Positions 5,548 to 11,044 of a DNA stretch of 11,044 nucleotides are shown one piece after another. The DNA comes from Spirochaetaceae bacterium. Lineage in GTDB: Bacteria > Spirochaetota > Spirochaetia > SZUA-6 > Bin103. The stretch lies in assembly GCA_026710565.1 (NCBI GenBank), contig JAPOQV010000140.1:1-11044 (forward strand), given 5' to 3'. The translations under genes were made by a program, and so were the position numbers. Under the pieces are notes generated by a model, which saw only the letters and a program-made list of their open reading frames with translations, was not told the DNA's origin and did not search any database. Each line of letters starts with the position of its first letter. Within the stretch, counting starts at the first letter, position 1.

Positions 5548-6672
5548 TTACTTGTAGGGATCGGCCGCGTCACGCAGGCCGTCGCCGAGGGCGTTGAACG
5601 CCAGCACGCTGACGATGACGAAGGCTGCAGGAATCAGCAGCCAGGGAAACAGCGCCACCGCGGACACGTTCTGGGCGTCCTGCAGCAGCGTTCCCCAGCT
5701 CACCGCGGGCGGCCGCAAACCGAGGCCGAGGAAGCTCAGCGCGGTCTCGCCCAGGATCATGAACGGAATCGAGAGGGTGAGGTGCACGATCAGGTAGCTC
5801 ATGAACGCGGGCAACAGGTGCTTGGCGATGATCCCCGCGTCGCCGGTTCCCGCGATCCGCGCCGCCATGACGTAGTCCTCCTCGCGCAGCTCCAGGAGCT
5901 TGCCGCGCACGACGCGGGCCAGGCCGCACCAGCCGCGGATCGCAAGGATGATGGTGATGAAGAAATAGACCTGGACGACGCTCCACTCGCGCGGCAGCGA
6001 CGCGGCCAGCGCCATCCACAGCGGTATGGTCGGTATGGAGAGCAGGAACTCGATGATCCGCTGGATGATCATGTCCGGCGCGCGGCCGAAGTACCCGGAG
6101 ATCCCGCCCAGGATCGTCCCCAGGACGAAGCTCAGGACCACCCCGACCAGCCCCACGGAAAGAGAGACGCGCGCGGCGTGGATGTTGCGCGAGAACAGGT
6201 CGCGGCCGAGCGCGTCGGTCCCGAACAGGAACAGGACACCCGGCTCGTCGACGCCGAACAGGTGCAGGTCGGTGTCGAACAGGCCCCAGAACCGGTACCG
6301 GTCACCGCGAGTGAGCAACCGCAGCGGATAGCGCTGTGAGGTATCGGCGACTATCTCGCGCCGGAACGTCTCCCGATTCAACACGGACGTGAGCCCGTAG
6401 ACGAACGGCCGCGCGTGAAAGCGGCCGTCCGCATCGATGAATCGCGGTCCCTGTGGTGCAGCGTTGATGAAATCGCGGAATCGTTGGTGGGCGCCGTACG
6501 GGGCCAGGAATCCGGCGAAGATCGCCGTCAGGTAAAACAGGGCCAGCACCGCGCCTCCCCCCAGTGCCAGCTTGTGCCTGCGGAACTTGCGTCCCATGAG
6601 GCGCCACTGCGAGGCGAGGTGATACTCCTCGGTCGGGTCGCTTGACCGCGCCGCCAGGGTCGGTTCACGCAT
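5548..6672 (-). CDS. OppC/DppC-type ABC transporter permease with long periplasmic insertion
   Basis: A 374-residue inner-membrane permease of the peptide/nickel/oligosaccharide family (BPD_transp_1). The N-terminal OppC_N-type region leads into TM1 (about 36-57). The usual motif 'FGTDALGRDLFSR' is at 150-162, and five hydrophobic segments follow. The EAA loop that contacts the ATPase reads 'EEDYVMAARIAGTGDAG' (264-280). 'ETALSFLGLGLRPPAVSWG' (309-327) and the terminal 'DGLRDAADPYK' are also family marks. Between TM1 and GTDALGRD lies an extra region of roughly 85-90 residues (61-148), far longer than in classical DppC. Such inserts are known in permeases paired with very long family-5 binding proteins. 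The ATG at 6672 follows the OppB stop by 7 bases with no clear ribosome site, so translation is probably coupled. Confidence 0.93.
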   Translation of the reverse strand: MREPTLAARSSDPTEEYHLASQWRLMGRKFRRHKLALGGGAVLALFYLTAIFAGFLAPYGAHQRFRDFINAAPQGPRFIDADGRFHARPFVYGLTSVLNRETFRREIVADTSQRYPLRLLTRGDRYRFWGLFDTDLHLFGVDEPGVLFLFGTDALGRDLFSRNIHAARVSLSVGLVGVVLSFVLGTILGGISGYFGRAPDMIIQRIIEFLLSIPTIPLWMALAASLPREWSVVQVYFFITIILAIRGWCGLARVVRGKLLELREEDYVMAARIAGTGDAGIIAKHLLPAFMSYLIVHLTLSIPFMILGETALSFLGLGLRPPAVSWGTLLQDAQNVSAVALFPWLLIPAAFVIVSVLAFNALGDGLRDAADPYK

Positions 6673-6679
6673 GGCGCGC

Positions 6680-7666
6680 TCAGCCGGCCATCCTGATCCG
6701 GGGGTCCACGGCGACCAGCAGGATGTCGGACAGGAAGGTGCCGAGGAGCGTGAGCAGCGCCGTGACCATCACCAGCGAGCCGGCCAGAAACATGTCCTGC
6801 GCTACCAGCGCGGCCAGCAGCAGCGGGCCGATGGTCGGCAGGCTGAGGACGATCGCCGTGATCACCTGGCCGGAGAATATCTCCGGCAGGACCCAGCCGA
6901 CCGTGCTGATGACGGGATTGAGCGCGACCCGAACGGGATACCGGAACAACAGTCTTGACTCGGCGAGCCCCTTGGCGCGCGCGGTGATCACATACTGCCG
7001 GGACAGCTCGTCGAGCAGCGAGCTGCGCAGGACTCGAATGAGCTGTGCCGTGCCGGCCGTGCCGATGACGACGATCGGCACCGGCAGGTGTCCGAGCATG
7101 TCGAGCACCTTCGCGAACGACCACGGCTGGTCGACGTACTCGATCGAGAACAGGCCGCCGATGCTGAAGCCGAGATAGCGGTTGGCCAGGAACATCAGGA
7201 TCAGCGCAAGCAGAAAGTTCGGGGTCGCCATCCCGATGAACCCGAGCGTCGTCACGGCGTAGTCGGTCAGCGAATACTGGTGGGTGGCCGAGTACACGCC
7301 GATCGGAATCGCCACCGCATAGGTGAACAGCAGCGTGACGACGGCGATGATGACGGCATACGGAAGCCGGTCCGCCAGCAGCCTGGACACCGGCTGTCGC
7401 CACTGCAGCGACATCCCCAGGTCGCCGCTCGCAATGCGACCCAGCCAGCGCAGGTACTGCCGGTGCATCGGCAGGTCCAGGCCGTAGATCCGCCGCAACT
7501 GCTCGGTCTGTTCCTGATCGAAGAACACGCCCTGTGCTTCCAGTCGGGTCACGTAGTGGCTGAGGAAGTCTCCGGGCGGGAGCTGAATGATGACGAATAC
7601 CGCGACGGTGAGCATCGCCAGCAGCAGGAGCATGAACAGGAAACGCCGAGCGATGTACGAGCCCAT
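6680..7666 (-). CDS. OppB/DppB-type ABC transporter permease
   Basis: A 328-residue inner-membrane permease that pairs with the OppC-type protein downstream. It begins 'MGSYIARRFLFMLLLL' with TM1 at about 9-28, then the OppB hallmark 'LPPGDF' (29-34) and 'IYGLDLP' (60-66), a 'GDLGMSL' turn (81-87), further TM segments, the EAA loop at 219-251 containing 'YVITARAKGL' (225-234), and the closing 'DILLVAVDPRIRMAG' (314-328). The ATG at 7666 is preferred over an in-frame upstream start at 7720 because the family begins here and a GGAGG lies four bases before it. An 18-residue extension from 7720 would run through the GC-rich hairpin and has no family similarity. It is the second gene of the cluster, 78 bases after the binding-protein gene. 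Confidence 0.93.
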   Translation of the reverse strand: MGSYIARRFLFMLLLLAMLTVAVFVIIQLPPGDFLSHYVTRLEAQGVFFDQEQTEQLRRIYGLDLPMHRQYLRWLGRIASGDLGMSLQWRQPVSRLLADRLPYAVIIAVVTLLFTYAVAIPIGVYSATHQYSLTDYAVTTLGFIGMATPNFLLALILMFLANRYLGFSIGGLFSIEYVDQPWSFAKVLDMLGHLPVPIVVIGTAGTAQLIRVLRSSLLDELSRQYVITARAKGLAESRLLFRYPVRVALNPVISTVGWVLPEIFSGQVITAIVLSLPTIGPLLLAALVAQDMFLAGSLVMVTALLTLLGTFLSDILLVAVDPRIRMAG

Positions 7667-7670
7667 CGAG

Positions 7671-7675
7671 CCTCC
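7671..7675 (-). promoter_or_regulatory. Ribosome binding site of the OppB-type gene
   Basis: GGAGG on the minus strand, four bases before the ATG at 7666; it decides this start over the upstream one at 7720. It lies 12 bases past the foot of the 7688-7718 hairpin, so the hairpin should not hide it. Confidence 0.6.
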
Positions 7676-7687
7676 GGTTGACAGACA

Positions 7688-7718
7688 GCGGAGCCCCGCC
7701 GCTCGGGCGGGGCTCCGC
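7688..7718 (-). promoter_or_regulatory. Strong intercistronic hairpin between binding-protein and permease genes
   Basis: GCGGAGCCCCGCC (7688-7700) and GGCGGGGCTCCGC (7706-7718) form a perfect 13-bp stem around a 5-base loop. It starts 26 bases after the binding-protein stop and ends 21 bases before the OppB ATG. The bases after the stem in the transcript direction (TGTCTGTC) are not a T-run, so a full intrinsic terminator is unlikely. The usual role of such a structure at this place is to protect the 3' end of the abundant binding-protein message or to cause partial termination, giving more binding protein than permease. Confidence 0.75.
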
Positions 7719-7744
7719 ACGCACCCGTTATCGAGCGGTGTGCG

Positions 7745-9742
7745 TCAGTTGTTCCAGTACCACTCCTGCGGCCGCTGCTGGTTGCCGAACCCGTAGGCAA
7801 GCACTCCGGAGTTGCTCCAGAACCGATCGGCGATGTTGACCAGGTCGTTGCTGATCAGCACCGGGCTGGCGACCATGCCGACCGTGCCGATGGACAGCAG
7901 GTCGCTGGCGTTGCGGTCGAACACCTTGGTCAGCTCGCGGTCGAGCGTCGCCTGGTCCATGGTCGACGCCGAGTTGATGATGTCGTTGTACTCCTTCACC
8001 CAGTCCGGCGGCTCCTCGCCCTTCTCGCCATCGGAAACCAGCCAGTCGTGCCACAGGGGCGCCCACCACTGGGGCCGCCGCCACAGCGCCCGGTAGAGGA
8101 TCTGCATCACCGGCAGACCGTGGTTGTCCGGGCGGATCGCGATCTGGCTGTCGTTTGCGTAGATGGTCTCGTAAAAGGCGTTCTTGGTGGTCATGTTGAG
8201 ATCGGCGCGCACCCCGATCTCCTTCCAGTGCGCGACCACCAGCTCGACGATCGGTGCGCTCTGCATCTCGCCCGGGGTGACCACCTCGACGGCCAGCACG
8301 TCGCCGTCCGGGCGCAGCCGCCACTCGCGGTCGCCGTCCCAGCCCAGGCCCATCTCGTCCAGGAGCCGGTTCGCCTCGTCGAGGTCGCGGGTCGCGTACG
8401 CGGTGGCCCACCCTTCCTTGTAGTAGGACACCGGCGGCGCCACCGTGTTCTGGCGCGGCACGGCTTCGCCGAAGTAGATCGTGTCATTGATGTCGTCGCG
8501 GTCTATGGCCAGCGACAGGGCCCTCCGGAAGCGAACGTCGGACAGGATCTCGGCCACCACCGGATCGGCGCGATAGGTGAGGTTGGTCCAGATGGTCGCT
8601 TCGGCCGCATTGGCGCCGGCGGCGAGGCGGACCTGGTACTTGCCGTTCGCCTGCTCCTCCAGCAGCAGCGGGTAGTGCTCGAGGGTCAGCTCGCCGTTGT
8701 CCCAGTCCACGTCGCCGGCGATGATCTTGAGCTTCACGGTCTCCGGATCCTGCAGCACCGTGGTGATCACCGAGTCGATGTAGGGGAGTTGATTGCCTGC
8801 CGGATCGATGTGGTGATAGTAGGGATTGCGCTCCCAGACCACGGCGCCGGTCGGCGAGTCCTTGTACCGCCACGGGCCGGTCGACGCGATCTCGAGATTC
8901 AGTTCGTGCGGGAACTGCTGGCTGGGCCGCCACGGGTCCCTGACCAGGCCGCTGACCAGCAGGGCCCAGCTATCGAACCCGTGCTCCTTGGCCAGCTCGT
9001 TCGCGTCCTCGTTGTAGTCGATGTGGTACTTCTTGATGGTCTCCCGGTCGAGCAGGCCGGCGCGGCGTGTTCCGTAGAGGGAGAGGTGCACGTTCCAGAA
9101 CGGCGCGGCGAAGCGGAACTGGACCGTGTGGTCGTCGATCTTGTGCACGGTCATGGGCTCGCCCGCCACGGTGAAGTTGCCCATGAACTTCTCGATGTCG
9201 TCGTTCTGGGCGATGTCCTCCCACCAGAACAGCCAGTCGTCGGCCGTGTGCTCGGCGCCATTGGAGAGCTTCAGGCCCTCTCTCAGCGTGAGGGTCAGCG
9301 CCATTCCGTCGCTGGCGTACCGGAAGTCCTGTACGACCCAGGGCTGCAGGTCCGTGGTACCGCGGTTCCATTCGATCGCGCCGTGATGGACGATCGCGCC
9401 GAGCGGTCCACCCTCGGTATCGCTCTTGATGAGCCGCAACGGCCGGTCGCTGTACGTGCCGATCGAGTCGTACGGCTTCTGCACAAGTGGTTCGGCGGGC
9501 AGCCGCTGCTCGATGGGCGGCAACTCTCCCGCGGCCACCATGGCGCTCAGCATCGGCGACTCGTTGAACGACGAGATCGTGTTTCCCGTCTCGCTCTGGT
9601 ACTGCGATAGCGTCGCCCATTCCTGCGAATCACCGAGCGTCGGCGCGACATCCATCGTCGGCATCTGGGCAAAACCGCCCGGGACGATGAGCACGGTCAG
9701 TCCGATCACCGATCCGAGCACGCGAAGCGTTCGTCGAAGCAT
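7745..9742 (-). CDS. Family-5 extracellular solute-binding protein (long subtype)
   Basis: A 665-residue periplasmic substrate-binding protein (SBP_bac_5) for the OppBC-type permeases. A Sec signal peptide occupies residues 1-26 (basic MLRRTLR, hydrophobic core, GGFAQ near the cleavage site) and has no lipobox Cys. The family region is seen as 'WVVQDFRYASDG' (135-146), 'TLREGLKLSNG' (152-162) and 'YIDSVITTVLQDPETVKLKI' in the middle. A pre-domain segment with 'SPMLSAMVAAGELPP' (62-76) and 'RLPAEPL' marks a long subtype seen in oligosaccharide or complex-solute uptake systems; classical OppA/DppA is near 530 residues. The ATG at 9742 is chosen because the signal peptide begins here and AAGGAGG lies five bases before it. 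The frame stays open upstream to 9907 but encodes nothing recognisable there. The ligand cannot be read from sequence. Confidence 0.92.
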   Translation of the reverse strand: MLRRTLRVLGSVIGLTVLIVPGGFAQMPTMDVAPTLGDSQEWATLSQYQSETGNTISSFNESPMLSAMVAAGELPPIEQRLPAEPLVQKPYDSIGTYSDRPLRLIKSDTEGGPLGAIVHHGAIEWNRGTTDLQPWVVQDFRYASDGMALTLTLREGLKLSNGAEHTADDWLFWWEDIAQNDDIEKFMGNFTVAGEPMTVHKIDDHTVQFRFAAPFWNVHLSLYGTRRAGLLDRETIKKYHIDYNEDANELAKEHGFDSWALLVSGLVRDPWRPSQQFPHELNLEIASTGPWRYKDSPTGAVVWERNPYYHHIDPAGNQLPYIDSVITTVLQDPETVKLKIIAGDVDWDNGELTLEHYPLLLEEQANGKYQVRLAAGANAAEATIWTNLTYRADPVVAEILSDVRFRRALSLAIDRDDINDTIYFGEAVPRQNTVAPPVSYYKEGWATAYATRDLDEANRLLDEMGLGWDGDREWRLRPDGDVLAVEVVTPGEMQSAPIVELVVAHWKEIGVRADLNMTTKNAFYETIYANDSQIAIRPDNHGLPVMQILYRALWRRPQWWAPLWHDWLVSDGEKGEEPPDWVKEYNDIINSASTMDQATLDRELTKVFDRNASDLLSIGTVGMVASPVLISNDLVNIADRFWSNSGVLAYGFGNQQRPQEWYWNN

Positions 9743-9747
9743 CAGTG

Positions 9748-9754
9748 CCTCCTT
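9748..9754 (-). promoter_or_regulatory. Ribosome binding site of the solute-binding protein gene
   Basis: AAGGAGG on the minus strand, five bases before the ATG at 9742. It settles the start at the signal peptide rather than the in-frame upstream start at 9907. Confidence 0.75.
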
Positions 9755-9779
9755 GCGCCACCTGGCGTCTTGACCGGCC

Positions 9780-9808
9780 AGCCTGCTCCCGTCCCGGAAC
9801 GGTGTCAA
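9780..9808 (-). promoter_or_regulatory. Candidate sigma-70 promoter of the transporter cluster
   Basis: On the minus strand a perfect TTGACA (9808-9803) is followed after 17 bases by CAGGCT (9785-9780), a poor -10 match. This would put the transcript start near 9773, about 30 bases before the binding-protein ATG. The -35 is strong and the -10 weak, which suits an activated or regulated promoter. The possible hicBA -10 (TAGGCT) shares the AGGCT core. Confidence 0.5.
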
Positions 9809-9828
9809 GCAAAACCGGCTACGGGAGC
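9785..9828. promoter_or_regulatory. Inverted repeat straddling the -35 of the transporter promoter (candidate operator)
   Basis: GCTCCCGT (9785-9792) and ACGGGAGC (9821-9828) are perfect 8-bp arms, with CCGG at 9794-9797 and 9815-9818 nested inside. The TTGACA lies between the arms, and one arm reaches the -10. A dimeric repressor bound to both arms would cover the promoter. No regulator gene is present in the window. Confidence 0.45.
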
Positions 9829-9860
9829 GGCCTCCTCGTTCGCCCTGTCGGCACCGGCGT

Positions 9861-9914
9861 GCTGTGAGTGTGTCGGACATGGCGCGTGAGCGGCATATCC
9901 GACACACTCATAGC
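9861..9914. promoter_or_regulatory. Long inverted repeat upstream of the M81 gene (operator or leader hairpin)
   Basis: TGAGTGTGTCGGA (9865-9877) and TCCGACACACTCA (9898-9910) are perfect 13-bp arms around 20 bases. The pairing extends outward by GCT/AGC (9861-9863 with 9912-9914) after one mismatch, and inward with 6 of the next 8 positions matching. The right end is 11 bases before the M81 ATG, and the left end is 52 bases upstream of the opposing -35. It may be a shared operator for both divergent units or, in the M81 transcript, a hairpin next to the ribosome site. Confidence 0.65.
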
Positions 9915-9925
9915 GGACGGTCGAG

Positions 9926-11044
9926 ATGAGTGATCGCAGGTTCCGGATCGGCGTCGGCGGGATGATCCAGGAGTCGCACTCCTTCTCGCCGGCCAGCTCG
10001 TCGCTGGAACGATTCCACTCCGGGCTCTACCTGCGCGGACCCGAGGTCTTCGACACGCTCGGGAGCTGCCGGCACGAGGTGGCGGGAGCCCTGCGCGAGC
10101 TGCGCGAGGCGGCCGTGCCGCTGTTCTTCGCCTTCGCGGCCTCCTCGGGCCGGCCGCTGGACGATCCCACCTACGGCTGCCTGCAGGACGAGCTGCTCGA
10201 CGCCATCCGCGGCGCCGGCCCGCTCGACGGCCTGCTGCTGGTCACGCACGGGGCGATGGTGACCGAGGCTGACGACGACGGCACCGGCCGCCTGTACGCG
10301 GCGGTCCGCGAGCTGGTCGGCCCGGACTTGCCGATCGTGGCCACCATCGACTGCCACGCCAACGTCACCCGGCGCATGGTCGACCTGACCGACGCGATGG
10401 TCTTCTACCACACGCAGCCGCACGTCGATCACGTCGAGACCGGTGCCCTCGGCGCGCGCATTCTCACGGGCATCCTGAACGGGGGGCCGCGGCCGGCCAA
10501 GGCATTCCGCTCCCTGCCGATGGTGCTGCCGGGCGAGAACGGCAACACCACCGGCGGAGCGTTCGAGCCGGTGATGCGCGAGGTGGTGGCCGCCGAGGAA
10601 CGGCCCGGCGTCCTGTCGGCGGGCGCATGCGCGGTGCAGCCGTGGATGGACCTGGCCGAGTACGGCTGCACGGTGATCGTCTACGCCGACGAGCAGCCGC
10701 TCGCCGACCGCGAGGCGGACCGGCTGGCCGGGATCTTCTGGGACGCCCGGCACACGTTCATCCCGGACCTGACCGCCATCGACGACGCGATCGCGCTGGC
10801 GGCCGCGCCCGGCGACGGCATGTTCGTGTTCGGCGACAGCGCCGACGCGCCGGGCTCGGGCGCCACCGGCGACAGCACGGCGCTGCTGCGGGCGCTGCTC
10901 GACGCCGGCTTCAGGCGGCCGGCGCTCGTCAATATCGTCGACGCCGCGGCCGTCGATGCCGCCGAAGCGGCCGGCGTCGGCGCCGAGGTCCGCCTGTCGA
11001 TCGGCGCCTCGCTCGACCGGACGTTCTACCGGCCGGTGCCGATC
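9926..11044 (+). CDS. M81-family metallopeptidase, MlrC-type (C-terminus cut by window end)
   Basis: The frame is open from the ATG at 9926 to the window end: 373 codons, no stop. Family members (MlrC, the last enzyme of microcystin linear-peptide breakdown, and many uncharacterised relatives) are near 490-510 residues. The N-terminal domain has 'GGMIQESHSFSP' (11-22), 'LLLVTHGAMVTE' (103-114), the zinc motif 'DCHAN' (Asp142, His144) and 'QPHVDHVETG' (164-173, His166), matching the Asp/His/His zinc ligands known in MlrC. The MlrC_C domain begins around 'FGDSADAPGSGATGDST' (312-328). The ribosome site is weak (GGACGGTCGAG before the ATG). It is divergent from the transporter cluster. M81 genes are often found beside Opp-type transporters, so a shared imported substrate is plausible but unproven. 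Confidence 0.9.
   Translation, partial: MSDRRFRIGVGGMIQESHSFSPASSSLERFHSGLYLRGPEVFDTLGSCRHEVAGALRELREAAVPLFFAFAASSGRPLDDPTYGCLQDELLDAIRGAGPLDGLLLVTHGAMVTEADDDGTGRLYAAVRELVGPDLPIVATIDCHANVTRRMVDLTDAMVFYHTQPHVDHVETGALGARILTGILNGGPRPAKAFRSLPMVLPGENGNTTGGAFEPVMREVVAAEERPGVLSAGACAVQPWMDLAEYGCTVIVYADEQPLADREADRLAGIFWDARHTFIPDLTAIDDAIALAAAPGDGMFVFGDSADAPGSGATGDSTALLRALLDAGFRRPALVNIVDAAAVDAAEAAGVGAEVRLSIGASLDRTFYRPVPI

Noticed and set aside
3908..5557. Plus-strand open frame of 549 codons opposite the glycosidase-like gene
   Set aside because: No recognisable motif, while the minus strand carries blade motifs and a consensus ribosome site. Shadow frame.
8048..9610. Plus-strand open frame of 520 codons opposite the solute-binding protein gene
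   Set aside because: Composition is typical of antisense frames and there is no homology; the minus strand encodes a complete family-5 binding protein.
9743..9907. N-terminal extension of the solute-binding protein to the start at 9907
   Set aside because: It would bury the signal peptide 55 residues inside the protein and run through the promoter and palindromes; the ATG at 9742 has a consensus ribosome site.

Overview
The window looks like chromosomal DNA from a GC-rich, probably double-membraned bacterium. Sample rows counted by hand are 65-82% G+C in the catabolic genes. The solute-binding protein has a plain Sec signal peptide and no lipobox cysteine, which fits a periplasm. I cannot name a genus. 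The mix of an oligosaccharide/peptide-type ABC transporter, a propeller-type glycosidase-like protein, a metal-dependent amidohydrolase and an M81 metallopeptidase fits an uncultivated marine or host-associated heterotroph, but that is inference.

Layout. (1) Positions 1-1070, minus strand: most of a DUF418/YeiB-type membrane protein, cut by the window start. (2) Positions 1147-2800: a patch of lower G+C (about 50-58% in sampled rows). It holds a hicB-hicA toxin-antitoxin pair on the minus strand and, divergently, a Fic-domain protein on the plus strand. The fic gene is bracketed on both sides by a three-site array of the 9-mer GRMGTGAAT, six copies in all. This is the most unusual structure in the window. 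(3) Positions 2851-9742, minus strand: a five-gene cluster in the order family-5 solute-binding protein, OppB-type permease, OppC-type permease, propeller-type glycosidase-like protein, amidohydrolase. No transporter ATPase gene is present. (4) Positions 9926-11044, plus strand: the first 373 codons of an M81 (MlrC-type) metallopeptidase, transcribed divergently from the transporter cluster and cut by the window end.

How it fits together. The binding protein and two permeases would import a small oligomer (sugar or peptide-like). The glycosidase-like protein, the amidohydrolase and the M81 enzyme could process it. The 183-bp divergent control region (9743-9925) holds a consensus -35 hexamer for the transporter cluster, an inverted repeat straddling that -35, and a long near-perfect inverted repeat just upstream of the M81 start. 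A strong GC-rich hairpin between the binding-protein and permease genes probably sets their relative expression. The hicBA/fic patch looks like acquired toxin/antitoxin-type cargo lying between two unrelated resident loci.

No RNA gene, CRISPR array or insertion sequence was seen, and no gene-free stretch exceeds 300 bases.
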